Source of the DNA: Arion vulgaris
Lineage: Eukaryota; Mollusca; Gastropoda; Stylommatophora; Arionidae
Direction of reading: 5' to 3'
DNA: 64,000 nucleotides
Assembly (NCBI GenBank): GCA_020796225.1
Contig: CM036753.1
Span: 70,361,865 to 70,425,864 of the forward strand
In this document: in pieces, positions 1 through 9,837 of the stretch
Layout of the letters: the number at the start of each line of letters is the position of its first letter
How positions within the stretch are numbered: position 1 is the stretch's first letter
Notes under the pieces: model-generated
Told to the model about the DNA's origin: nothing
Seen by the model: only the letters and a program-made list of their open reading frames with translations
The model's database searches: none
Position numbers and translations under genes: made by a program

Positions 1-37
1 GGTGAGATGTCAGGCTACAGTTTCTTAACTATCGCAT

Positions 38-376
38 ATGTTATGGTCGCTGCAGAACGTAATACAGCATATGTTATGGTCGCTGCAGAACGTAATACAG
101 CATATATTATGATCGCTGCAGAACGTAATACAGCGTGTTATGGTCGCTGCAGAACGTAATACATAATATGTTGTGGTCGCTGCAGAACGTAATACATAAT
201 ATATTATGGTCGCTGCAGAATGTAATACAGCATATGTTATCAGCATATGTTATGGTCGCTGCAGAACGTAATACAGCATATGTTATGGTCGCTGCAGAAC
301 GTAATACAGCATATGTTATGATCGCTGCAGAACGTAATACAGCATATGTTATGGTCGCTGCAGAACGTAATAGAAC
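38..376. repeat. 33-bp minisatellite, about 10 copies
   Basis: Tandem units of about 33 bp built on gtcgctgcagaacgtaatac followed by an AT-rich linker (agcatatgttatg). Some units are shortened and the linker varies (acataatatatt, agcgtgtta). Short frames on both strands across it are by-products of the periodicity. It lies about 190 bp left of a LINE tail. Confidence 0.95.
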
Positions 377-565
377 ATATAAGATAACTACTTCTAGTAT
401 GTGGTTAACGAGTGAAACCGTTACTGTTGCCCGTTAATTGATCTCTTGGACTCCTTTTACTGGTTATTTTAGCGTTAATGGATACATCATTAGGTCCAGA
501 ACAGCACATCGGGGTTTGAATGGATACCGTCTATCGTGGTTTTCAACGTTCAAATACTTAAGTGA

Positions 566-923
566 ACCTACTGTCCTGGACATGAGGGTGTTCGCATCAA
601 TGTGACAGCTGACATACTTGCATAAATCGCCGAAGAGGATGAGTGGGGAGGATGTCAATCGTCTTCTCAGCGACCTACTGTTGGATAAAGATACTAAAAT
701 TGATATAAAATCTATCCAGCTATTTAAAGAGTTTATTATTACACTATGCGCTAGCAGAACTGGATGTCTGGTTGATAGAATAAAGAATATGTTTAATGAG
801 AATGCCACGGGAGCATCAGTAAGAATATCAGTAGACATCTGCCGGGGGAGGCTGAACAGTTTGTCCGGAGATATACGACGTGAATTCTGTAACCAGTATC
901 TTATGATCTACCTAAATAAATAA
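566..923 (+). mobile_element. LINE 3' fragment with RNase H remnant
   Basis: This is a decayed C-terminal end of a non-LTR retrotransposon that carried an RNase H domain. At 569-622 one frame reads YCPGHEGVRINVTADILA, matching the late RNase H signature of such LINEs (CPGH-x-GVR-x-N-x2-AD-x-LA); it then hits a stop. The sequence continues in another frame from an ATG at 639 for 94 codons (MSGEDVNRLLSDLLL to LNK), with a TAA at 921-923 and an AATAAA overlapping it. The tail is clearly similar to the minus-strand fragment at 63459-63830: both have LL-x6-TKID, F-K-x-F and C-x-SRTG followed by an F-N motif. The frameshift and stop mean it is dead. The stop lies only 14 bp from the convergent GPCR stop. 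A small host gene is the alternative, but the RNase H motif argues against it. Confidence 0.65.
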
Positions 924-937
924 AATCTTTGTTACAA

Positions 938-1713
938 TTACAAAGCAACAGCAGTATTAAAGTTCTGATTTAGTGTATTTTTCTTCATTAGGGTGGAGTA
1001 CTCCGTGTAAGATTGAAGAGTTATCGGTCGTTGTGCTGTTGCAATATCACGACAGCAACAACATTTGCAACAAATGAATTTGTGAAAGATGATTTTGAAC
1101 TTGCTGCGAAAGTTTTCACTGAACACACAGTACAGAACCGGGTTAGCAGCCGAGTTGATGTATGCCAAGGTTGTTGTGAAGACGAGGAACACCCAAGTCT
1201 CGTCAAATCCAGCGTTAGAGAATGTGTTGTAGAAGAGAAGTATTTGGTGTGGAGAGTAGCTGAGGAAGTAGATGGCGACACTGGCCATCAACATCTTGAC
1301 CACACCCTTTCTAGCACGAATCGCTTCGTTTAATGCACGTGGTCCTCGGCCATTTGGTCGAGATGCAGAACTTATACCGCCACTGTTTCTGTGTAGTTTT
1401 TCTACGCCAACAAATAAACGTCGACCTATTACAGTGTAGCACACTACTTGAATGACCAGGGACCGATGTAAAGATGACACATTCCGTGTATTTGAAGATT
1501 CGGTTGTAAACTTCATGATGACTTCTGTTGGCGTGGAACTGAGTAATACAAAAATCCCGTGGGGGCGTCTCCGACAACTGCAGCACACGATTAAAGACTG
1601 TTGTGGGCGTGGCACATAGTCCTGATAATAACCAAATACAGATCATAACCACGAAGATCCTTCTTTTTGTGCAGAGTATATGCGCTTTAATAGGAAACAC
1701 AATGGCAATGTAC
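938..1713 (-). pseudogene. Class A neuropeptide-type GPCR, 3' exon with frameshift
   Basis: This is the last exon of a rhodopsin-family G-protein-coupled receptor, a plasma-membrane protein that signals through G proteins; the ligand is not identifiable. A splice acceptor (tttcctacag, minus strand) ends at 1714 and the exon opens with YIAIVFPIKAHILCTKRR. The intron therefore splits the arginine codon of the DRY motif, a position used in many peptide GPCRs. Order: TM4 (RIFVVMICIWLLSGLCATP), extracellular loop 2 with the conserved Cys (RDFCITQFH), TM5, a long third intracellular loop, TM6 (ASVAIYFLSYSPHQI), TM7 with NSAANPVLY (the NPxxY motif), helix 8 (SENFRSKFKIIF), then a Cys cluster CCKCCCC likely palmitoylated, and TAA at 938-940. 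Around 1461-1470, in TM5 after KYTECVIF, the reading frame shifts to reach LVIQVVCYTVIGRR. TM1-3 were not found in the window. It is either a pseudogene or a gene with a one- or two-base consensus error. Confidence 0.8.
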
Positions 1714-1917
1714 CTGTAGGAAACAAATAATAAAAATAATTAGATTGATAAAATCTTCTAACCAAAAAGTAGATTTATATAATGTATAGCCTCGGTGTTT
1801 ATTTATGTGTCAACTATATAGTAACAAGACCGCAACTGCAAATGTTAAGCAGAAATTCTGCCCGAAAAGCTATTCACCATCTCTTGAAATAATCTTTAAC
1901 ACAAGGATTTTCAAACG

Positions 1918-2083
1918 CAGGGGCGGCTCGTGATCATTTTTGTTGGTGGGGCCACACAGATATTTTCGGAAAAATCATGCTTTTGGTTAGGATATATTTT
2001 AATGTATAAAATAATAAATACACGTTACACTTTATTTTTCGTGGGACCCGGTCCCACATGCCCTTAATGACCAGCCGCCACTA
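1918..2083. mobile_element. P-type MITE, subfamily with TTAGG core
   Basis: Starts caggggcggctcgtgatc and ends gaccagccgccact, with the last base mutated from ctg. Inside are the family marks ggtggggcc, cggaaaaatcatg, an AT-rich core (aaaataataaatacacg) and cccttaatga. The ends match those of the transposase-bearing element at 57352-60994. No clear target duplication remains. Confidence 0.85.
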
Positions 2084-2440
2084 ACGTATTCCTCTGGGCT
2101 ACACTTTGAAATTACAATTTTCTCGCAGCTTAACACATTTATTAATTCTAAGAAATATCTTCAAACACAAAAAAACCATTGTTACATTCATTGTTGAGAA
2201 CACAACTAATTCATACAACATTCCGTTATTTTTCTGTTTAGATACCATCATATCATGTTTGAAACTATGGAGATGAATTGTCTGGACTCGATTGTGTATC
2301 GTGTAAGTGTTTGCACATTTGGACTTTCAGATGAAATCTTTGAATCAGGCGGAAAATATAATTCAGCTACTTTTTGTAAATAACTACTGAGTGTTGCTTG
2401 CTTTGTTTAAGATAGAACTTTTGAAACAGTTACTTCCTCC
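2084..2440. other. AT-rich spacer, nothing recognised
   Basis: No coding frame, RNA or repeat structure that I can support lies between the two MITEs. Confidence 0.6.
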
Positions 2441-2602
2441 CAGTGGCGGCTCGTAGTCATTTTTCTTGGTGGGGCCAGACACAAATGTTTGGAAAAATCA
2501 TGGTTTTGGAGTATTTACTATTATCTGTATATTCCGGAAGTCCCCCCTTTCGATTATTGGTGGGGCCAGGTCCCACTGGCCCTCAATGACGAGCCGCCCC
2601 TG
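2441..2602. mobile_element. P-type MITE with perfect 8-bp TSD
   Basis: The element runs from cagtggcggctcgtagtcat to aatgacgagccgcccctg. It is flanked by cttcctcc at 2433-2440 and again at 2603-2610, a perfect 8-bp duplication. The core has gtatttactattatctgtat and attattggtggggcc. Length 162 bp, no coding capacity. Confidence 0.93.
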
Positions 2603-2761
2603 CTTCCTCCATATCAGTTACTTGTTATGGTTCAGGCACTAGCTTTGGCTCAGGTATACTGTTAGTGGAATTTGGTTCCCAGTTGATCACTTTGTAATAA
2701 TGAGACGAACATATTGTAAAAATAACGGATAAAATTACTGCAATCTGATATCGGTATAAAT

Positions 2762-3213
2762 CACAGATTTCCAAACTTTTTCGGCCCACCGCCCACTTTG
2801 CACGACATAACCTTTGTAACGACCCCTTCCCATTATAACAGTTTGCCAACCCCCCCTCCTCCTCCATATATATATATATATATATATATAAATGCTCTAT
2901 TTTCACTTTGACATAGAAAATTGATATATGTTTCTGTCATACATGGTCAATTTTCAAATGATTATATACATGAAATAGTAAATTGATGAAAAAATGGATC
3001 GTAAAGACAGGCATAAGATGAATTAAAATGCAGAATTCAAATTTTAAATGATTATTCAATCGCAAAAAATATAATTTATAATTAATTTCTTCTTTAAGGA
3101 GCCACCGGTCCATAATCTCCTCAACACACCCCAAATTCTTCTGAACCCACTATCGCCCCCTAGAACACTTCAGCGCCCACTGGGGGCGGTACCGCCCACT
3201 TTGGGAAACGCTG
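2762..3213. mobile_element. hAT-type MITE, 452 bp
   Basis: Flanked by perfect 8-bp repeats gtataaat at 2754-2761 and 3214-3221. The right end in reverse reads cagcgtttcccaaagtgggc and the left reads cacagatttccaaacttttt, an imperfect inverted repeat with GC-rich subterminal stretches (ccaccgcccact; cgcccactgggggcgg). The 8-bp TSD and CA ends fit hAT. The interior is AT-rich with a (TA)n run at about 2867-2891 and has no transposase. Confidence 0.8.
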
Positions 3214-3356
3214 GTATAAATGATATAAAAACACAAATGATTTGTCCATAGAAAATGCACTATGAAATGAGAAACAAAGCAGACTCCTCATAGGCTACAA
3301 TAAGCTGAGATACTATCATTTCAAAAACATAAAGATAGGTACTTCTGATGCACTGA

Positions 3357-3965
3357 TCATCATCATCAGGTGCCATGCCGGCTGGCGTAGGCGATCATGG
3401 ATCTCCACAAATCTATGTTTCTGGTGTTTGCTATCATCTCAGATGTTGACGCTCTTCCGTGCCACGCAGTCCAACATTTTCTTACTCTGTCTTCCTCTGT
3501 CTCGTCTACCCTCGATTTTACCGGTTGTTACAATGTGTTCTCTCTCTCTCTCTCTCTCGCGATCCCAGCCTAGACTGATGAACCAACTTTTTTGATGAAT
3601 CTGTGCTCTAAACCTCCCTTCCTCATCACATGTCCGAAAAATGATGACTGCCTCTTTCTTATATTGATGATTAGCTTTTTCTGTGTCTTGACTTCATTCA
3701 ACACCTCAATATTAGTCATTTTAGCAGTCCATGGGATTTTCATCATTCTTCTATAAAACCATATCTATGAGGCCCTCAGAGATTTTTTGATCTGTTTGTT
3801 AATTGTCCATGACTCGCATTCGTATGTCAGTATTGGTTCTATGTAGCACTGTATAACTCTCATTCTGATATCAATTGACAAGGACTTGTTGCATAAAATG
3901 CTTCTCATTTCCTGAAAAGCTGCTTTCGCCTGTCCTATTCTACTCTTTATTTCTGACCTACCTTC
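3357..3965 (-). mobile_element. LINE C-terminal fragment
   Basis: Read on the minus strand, the region gives a degraded C-terminal LINE polyprotein end including SRIGQAKAAFQEM and CYIEPILTYECESWTINKQ, the Y-x-C/S-E-S-W-T motif found downstream of the reverse transcriptase in endonuclease-RT elements. Stops follow (for example after SLRAS). The downstream flank cuts across a (CT)n run at about 3540-3558. It is the same family as 4170-4545. Confidence 0.75.
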
Positions 3966-3981
3966 TTGTTCTTCTTCTTCT

Positions 3982-4150
3982 GCGAACGCCCGCTGTCATA
4001 TCAGGCGGTAGTCATGACGCCTTGTATTGCGCTTCTGACTGATTTTTGGGTGAGACCTGCTTACCATTTGACTGGTTTCCCTCGCCATGCGGTGGGTCTT
4101 CGTCGCCTTCAGAGGTATGATCTGTCATCTGATAAAGTGACTAATGCAAA
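3982..4150. repeat. Dispersed repeat shared with 61845-61970
   Basis: Shares tcaggcg(g)tagtcatga, then tctg(tg)actgatttttg, and cttcagaggtat at the far end with the segment at 61845-61970. It lies between two LINE fragments and may be a LINE untranslated piece or an old SINE; the class is not resolved. Confidence 0.4.
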
Positions 4151-4169
4151 TTTTTAGCAAAGTTGTCTT

Positions 4170-4545
4170 GTGTGTGATGAGCAGAGAAGACTTATGTCAG
4201 ATCATCCAACATCTTCTCTCTCTCAGTCTTCCAAGGTCGTTCCTTCCCTGAATTTTACCTGTTGTCATCAAATTTTCGAAACCTCCTCTTAGCATTATAT
4301 GCCAGAAAAACCTTGATTGTCTGATTCTTATTCTTTTGATAAAGTTTCTTTGTGCTCAGGCCTGTTTTAAAAAATCATTATTTGTTTTCTTCGCTGTCAT
4401 GGAATTTCAGCATTTTTCTGTAAAGCCACATCTCTGTGGCTTCCAACGATCTTATTGATTGCTTGTTCATTGTCCATGATTCGCTGCCATACATAAGTAT
4501 TGGTTCAACATAGCACGGGAGTATATCATCATCATCATCATCAAT
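4170..4545 (-). mobile_element. LINE C-terminal fragment, second copy
   Basis: The minus strand reads CYVEPILMYGSESWTMNKQ followed by SLEATEMWLYRKMLKFHDSE, the standard post-RT segment of endonuclease-RT LINEs. The neighbour at 3357-3965 has the equivalent CYIEPILTYECESWTINKQ. A short (atc)n run at about 4519-4541 lies at its 5' edge. Confidence 0.78.
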
Positions 4546-4559
4546 ATACTCGTACATTA

Positions 4560-5058
4560 GCGTCATAAATTATCGCTTTGTTATAGCTAAGCTTTACAAT
4601 GATCTTTTCCAACGTTTGCTAATATCATATAAATGTTACATTGTATTTTACACCAGCCTCACAAAACATACTTGCCAAATTTGTTAAAACAACAAATACA
4701 AAATCTAAAAGTGAAATTGAAATAATAAAAACTGTGTGTTTATTCTATCATTGTAAGATGCGCAAAGTGGGACAGTTGTTCTTCGATTCCAGGTCCTGAA
4801 TGATGTATGTATGTTTGTTTTTCTTTGCCCAGGGCGTTTTAAGAATCCTTTCCACAGCATGTTGTTTCCAAAGATTCGATTTTCTTCTTATAAATTTGTG
4901 TATTTGTGTGTTCCGATTCATATATTGTCAAATAAAAGATTCATGTCTTCAGAAGTTCTTATTTTTTTAACTTGCCTGTGTGAAACCATACTTTCTTCAT
5001 GATATTTAACCTTTGAATAGCCAACGGTATCCTCTTTCTTTGTTTTCATTCTTTGAAT
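4560..5058. other. AT-rich spacer, nothing recognised
   Basis: Only short unconvincing frames; no repeat shared with the rest of the window was found. Confidence 0.55.
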
Positions 5059-5335
5059 GCGTTTTTATGGCGAAGCAGTTTAAGACGTTTGCCTGTCGTT
5101 CTGAAGTATATGGGTTTGAATCCGGACTGAGTCAAATGTGCAGCTTTTTCATGAGATCCCCATGTGCAATTAAAAAAAAAATGATATCTCTATGATTGTT
5201 GCTGAAACTGCGGAGCTCGTGCTTTGTGCAGCACTCTTGGCAGATGACATGCCATCTCTGCCGACAGGGACCGAACAATATGAGGAAACCCGATGCTATG
5301 AAGACGCTTCTTCGCCTTTAGACCATTTTTATTTA
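5059..5335 (+). mobile_element. SINE-B copy
   Basis: tRNA-derived head with an A-box-like cgaagcagtttaagacg and a B-box-like gggtttgaatccgga, followed by the family body: gattgttgctgaaactgcgg, agctcgtgctttgtgcagca, ctcttggcag, agggaccgaac, and an end near cttcttcgcctttagacc. Diverged from the other copies. Confidence 0.75.
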
Positions 5336-5520
5336 TATATCCTGATTTCTTGGCAATGCTTGATATGATAAATATTTCATCGGAGTATCTGAATTCTGAA
5401 GCCATAGTTTCACTAAATGTTAATGGATCCGAATATAAAGCAAAAGAAGGAAATAAAAGCAATGTGTGACATTTTTGTCTCAATGTTTATGTCTTGGCTG
5501 ACTTCTGTTTATTTTTACTC

Positions 5521-7150
5521 TTTGTTGTCTATGCCGTTCTAAATACTTTTCTCTAGTACTTTGTTTCACAACATTTCATCTTTTTATTTTCTTTGTTGTC
5601 TATGCCGTTCTAAATACTTTTCTCTAGTACTTTGTTTCACAACATTTCATCTTTTTATTTTCTTTGTTGTCTATGCCGTTCTAAATACTTTTCTCTAGTA
5701 CTTTGTTTCACAACATTCCATCTTTTTATTTTCTTTGTTGTCTATGCCGTTCTAAATACTTTTCTCTAGTACTTTGTTTCACAACATTTCATCTTTTTAT
5801 TTTCTTTGTTGTCTATGCCGTTCTAAATACTTTTCTCTAGTACTTTGTTTCACAACATTTCATCTTTTTATTTTCTTTGTTGTCTATGCCGTTCTAAATA
5901 CTTTTCTCTAGTACTTTGTTTCACAACATTCCATCTTTTTATTTTCTTTGTTGTCTATGCCGTTCTAAATACTTTTCTCTAGTACTTTGTTTCACAACAT
6001 TTCATCTTTTTATTTTCTTTGTTGTCTATGCCGTTCTAAATACTTTTCTCTAGTACTTTGTTTCACAACATTTCATCTTTTTATTTTCTTTGTTGTCTAT
6101 GCCGTTCTAAATACTTTTCTCTAGTACTTTGTTTCACAACATTTCATCTTTTTATTTTCTTTGTTGTCTATGCCGTTCTAAATACTTTTCTCTAGTACTT
6201 TGTTTCACAACATTTCATCTTTTTATTTTCTTTGTTGTCTATGCCGTTCTAAATACTTTTCTCTAGTACTTTGTTTCACAACATTCCATCTTTTTATTTT
6301 CTTTGTTGTCTATGCCGTTCTAAATACTTTTCTCTAGTACTTTGTTTCACAACATTTCATCTTTTTATTTTCTTTGTTGTCTATGCCGTTCTAAATACTT
6401 TTCTCTAGTACTTTGTTTCACAACATTTCATCTTTTTATTTTCTTTGTTGTCTATGCCGTTCTAAATACTTTTCTCTAGTACTTTGTTTCACAACATTCC
6501 ATCTTTTTATTTTCTTTGTTGTCTATGCCGTTCTAAATACTTTTCTCTAGTACTTTGTTTCACAACATTTCATCTTTTTATTTTCTTTGTTGTCTATGCC
6601 GTTCTAAATACTTTTCTCTAGTACTTTGTTTCACAACATTTCATCTTTTTATTTTCTTTGTTGTCTATGCCGTTCTAAATACTTTTCTCTAGTACTTTGT
6701 TTCACAACATTTCATCTTTTTATTTTCTTTGTTGTCTATGCCGTTCTAAATACTTTTCTCTAGTACTTTGTTTCACAACATTCCATCTTTTTATTTTCTT
6801 TGTTGTCTATGCCGTTCTAAATACTTTTCTCTAGTACTTTGTTTCACAACATTTCATCTTTTTATTTTCTTTGTTGTCTATGCCGTTCTAAATACTTTTC
6901 TCTAGTACTTTGTTTCACAACATTTCATCTTTTTATTTTCTTTGTTGTCTATGCCGTTCTAAATACTTTTCTCTAGTACTTTGTTTCACAACATTCCATC
7001 TTTTTTTTTTCTTTGTTGTCTATGCCGTTCTAAATACTTTTCTCTAGTACTTTGTTTCACAACATTCCATCTTCTTTTTTTCTTTGTTGTCTATGCCGTT
7101 CTAAATACTTTTCTCTAGTACTTTGTTTCACAACATTCCATCTTCTTTTT
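5521..7150. repeat. 71-bp satellite, 23 copies
   Basis: Near-identical 71-bp units start tttgttgtctatgccgttct and include ctctagtactttgtttcaca. A T/C variant (acatttcatc or acattccatc) runs through the copies as TTC TTC TTTTC TTC TTTC TTC CC, so the array was partly amplified as 213-bp triplets. The last three copies differ in the T-rich linker (tttttttttt, cttctttttt). Confidence 0.97.
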
Positions 7151-7164
7151 TTAGTTATTGTGTA

Positions 7165-8095
7165 ATGTTTAATGTATAAATATACAAATGAGAAATTGAT
7201 TATGACAAATATTAATAATTGAACATGCAATGAGAACAACATGATAACAAATATCAACAAAACCGAAGTAATGACATTCGTTAGAGAGGAAAACGTTACA
7301 AATATCTCCATCAACAAACACGCATTGAAACATGTTAAAGATTTTACATATCTAGGGAGCATTTTTTTTTCCAGCAAATAGTAGAATAAATAACGAAATC
7401 CAAAACAAATACAATAAAGATTATCAAATCATTTGACAAATTTGGTCAATATTGAAATACAAACATGTCACCATGAACACTAAAAGTGCATTGTTCAACA
7501 CAATATTTCTTCAAACATTATGCTATTAGCGCCACATCTGGGCGCTGGCATCAAACTATAGAACAAAAACTAGTCACGACAGAGCTGCAGTGTCTACGTA
7601 GAATTCTGGGAGTACCAAGAAGAGGTGCAGTGTCTACGCAGAATGCTGGGAGTACCAAGAAGAGGTGCAGTGTCTACGCAGAATGCTGGGAGTACCAAGA
7701 AGAGGTGCAGTGTCTACGCAGAATGCTGGGAGTACTAAGAGGAGACCGGTTTCGAAATCAAGACATAAAAAAGTGGGTATATCATCAATACTAAACTTCA
7801 TCAAGAAACAAAACAAATTAAATGGTTCGACCACATAAGCAGATTACCAACAGACATTGCGCCTCAAAGGGCAATGTTACTCCGATACAGTGGATTCAAA
7901 GCAAAAGACCGTCCACACAAAACGGTGGACATCAAGAGATAACAGAGGCTACCAAAAATAAAACACTGTTTATGAAGCGCACAGAAAATGCCATTCTAGA
8001 AATCTCTTCTTATCTTGACGATGTGAGACAAAACAAGATTATAGAAAAGAAAAAGAAGAAGAAGAAAGTTTATATGAGATGTATATCCTATAGAA
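7165..8095 (+). mobile_element. LINE fragment (family 1), RT tail to 3' end
   Basis: Non-LTR retrotransposon remnant. Recognisable parts in order: KTEVMTFVREEN (after the RT palm), FTYLGSIFF, then the C-terminal TTELQCLRRILGVPRR, DRFRNQDIKKWVYHQY, IKKQNKLNGST and the DRPHKTVDIKR-like Arg-rich stretch, with a tail ending at gaaaaagaagaagaagaaag. Frame changes and stops occur throughout. The same family is at 35835-36633, 27975-28085 and 50540-51390. A 40-bp direct repeat has expanded inside it. Confidence 0.8.
7585..7744. repeat. 40-bp tandem repeat inside a LINE, 4 copies
   Basis: Four units of 40 bp starting ctgcagtgtctacg or gtgcagtgtctacg and running to gagtaccaagaagag. The single-copy counterpart in the related LINE is at about 36281-36320 (atgaagtgtctacgcagaat). 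Because 40 is not a multiple of three, the reading frame changes at each copy. Confidence 0.95.
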
Positions 8096-8429
8096 AAATA
8101 TCCCAGAGATAAAATGTTTTCTATAGTTCTGTATGAATCTGCAATGTTGGTAGAATATTAGCGTTATAAAATGGTGACAAAGACGAACAATAAACAAGTA
8201 TATTGACTATGTTCATGTATTTACCATTTACTTAACATTTACTTAAGACTTGAGTTGTTTATTTATCTAGTTCGATATTCGTATGCGTCAACGCAAGGCA
8301 AGGGAGATCATAGAATTGATTGATTGATAGGACCAGTAACATTATACTTCGAGGAATAACCGTGTGAGATCTGGTGTTTTTGTCGAGACCCCTAGCAGAG
8401 AGAATTTAGTCTGAGAACTTGGAGAAGTA
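8096..8429. other. AT-rich spacer
   Basis: No gene or repeat family identified; includes gattgattgata. Confidence 0.5.
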
Positions 8430-8735
8430 GATTAGAATGTGAGAAGAAATGCTATTATATTAGAATGTGAGAAGAAATGCTATTATATTAGAATGTGAGA
8501 AGAAATGCTACTAGATTAGAATGTGAGAAGAAATGTTACTAGATTAGAATGTGAGAAGAAATGTTACTAGATTAGAATGTGAGAAGAAATGTTACTAGAT
8601 TAGAATGTGAGAAGAAATGTTACTAGATTAGAATGTGAGAAGAAATGTTACTAGATTAGAATGTGAGAAGAAATGTTACTAGATTAGAATGTGAGAAGAA
8701 ATGCTATTATATTAGAATGTGAGAAGAAATGTTTT
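8430..8735. repeat. 28-bp minisatellite, about 11 copies
   Basis: Units of tagattagaatgtgagaaga plus aatgttac. Outer copies carry the ctattata variant and inner copies gttactag. It abuts a LINE (from 8736) in the position just upstream of the RT TSGVRQGC motif, so it may be LINE-derived, but the unit itself is not recognisable as LINE. Confidence 0.95.
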
Positions 8736-8788
8736 TTTAGAGAGAAAGCTAGTGAGAAGTGACTCACACATTGGTTTTCAGTAACATC

Positions 8789-8993
8789 TTTTTCCTGATT
8801 CAGAAGCACTTGAGCTTTCAGCTCTTCGGCTCGGTGCTCTGGACATCGTAACCCTTCGGTTCGGTGCCACGAACACCGTGAATCTGGGGAACCTGTGGCT
8901 TTTCTGCCAGCCCGTGGAATTGAACCAGCACATACAGAGGGCTAGTTATCCGCAGTCCAACGCGCTACGAACACGCTGGGCAGGCGGGCAATC
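8789..8993 (-). mobile_element. SINE-A copy with 10-bp TSD
   Basis: Minus-orientation tRNA-derived SINE, 205 bp, with cagtaacatc at 8779-8788 and 8994-9003. On its own strand it has a GC-rich head (cccgcctgcccagcgtgttc), a GGTTCAATT-type B box, the body ccacaggttccccagattca, ggtgttcgtggcaccgaacc, agctgaaagctcaagtgctt and a short A tail. It sits inside a LINE. Confidence 0.88.
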
Positions 8994-9106
8994 CAGTAAC
9001 ATCAGGAGTACGGTAAGGATGTGTTTTATCACCTCTGGTATTCATTATATACATGGATAGTATCACCAAAATAGACGAAACATCACTGAACGTAGACCAA
9101 CAAAAT

Positions 9107-9457
9107 GAACTGCTCTTTGCTGTTAGTACCAGTGAACTGCTCTTTGCTGTTAGTACCAGTGACCTGCTTTTTGCTGTTAGTACCAGTGAACTGCTCTTTG
9201 CTGTTAGTACCAGTGAACTGCACTTTGCTGTTTGTACCAGTGAACTGCTCTTTGCTGTTAGTACTAGTGAACTGCTCTTTGCTGTTAGTACCAGTGAACT
9301 GCTCTTTGCTGTTAGTACCAGTGAACTGCTCTTTGCTGTTAGTACCAGTGAACTGCTCTTTGCTGTTAGTACCAGTGAACTGCTCTTTGCTGTTAGTACC
9401 AGTGAACTGCTCTTTGCTGTTAGTACCAGTGAACTGTTCTTTGCTCATAGTACCAGT
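9107..9457. repeat. 27-bp minisatellite at the LINE FADD motif, 13 copies
   Basis: Exactly 13 units of gaactgctctttgctgttag plus taccagt. The first unit continues from the LINE RT sequence NELLFA; in the related element at about 29378-29396 the same place reads NELLFADDQ. The unit encodes ELLFAVSTS and stays open on both strands. The last unit has ctcatag. Confidence 0.95.
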
Positions 9458-9837
9458 GAAACTATGTACCATGTATTATTATGTACCATAATAATATTGA
9501 ACAGCTTCAAGAACACATAAACTTACTCAACAATAGCTGCCTCAAATACAACATGAAGATCAACATTCAAAAGACGGAAGTCATGACTATAAGCAGAGAA
9601 CATAAAGATATCAACATACAAATAAATGACCAAACGCTAAAGCAGGTGAGAGAATTCAAATACCTCGAAAGTATCTTCACATCTGATAGTAGACTGGGCA
9701 GAGAGATCGAAACTAGAATCCAGCAAGCCAACAACTTTACATACCAGCTTACCCCAATTTTAAAACACCCAGCTATTCCAGTAGTGACTAAAAGACATAA
9801 ATGCAATCTTCATACCAATACTGTGCTACTAGTGCCA

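Noticed and set aside
639..923. Small host gene with paralogue at 63459-63728
   Set aside because: Nearby frames contain RNase H motifs typical of LINEs, and the left copy has a stop and frameshift; a retrotransposon tail is simpler.
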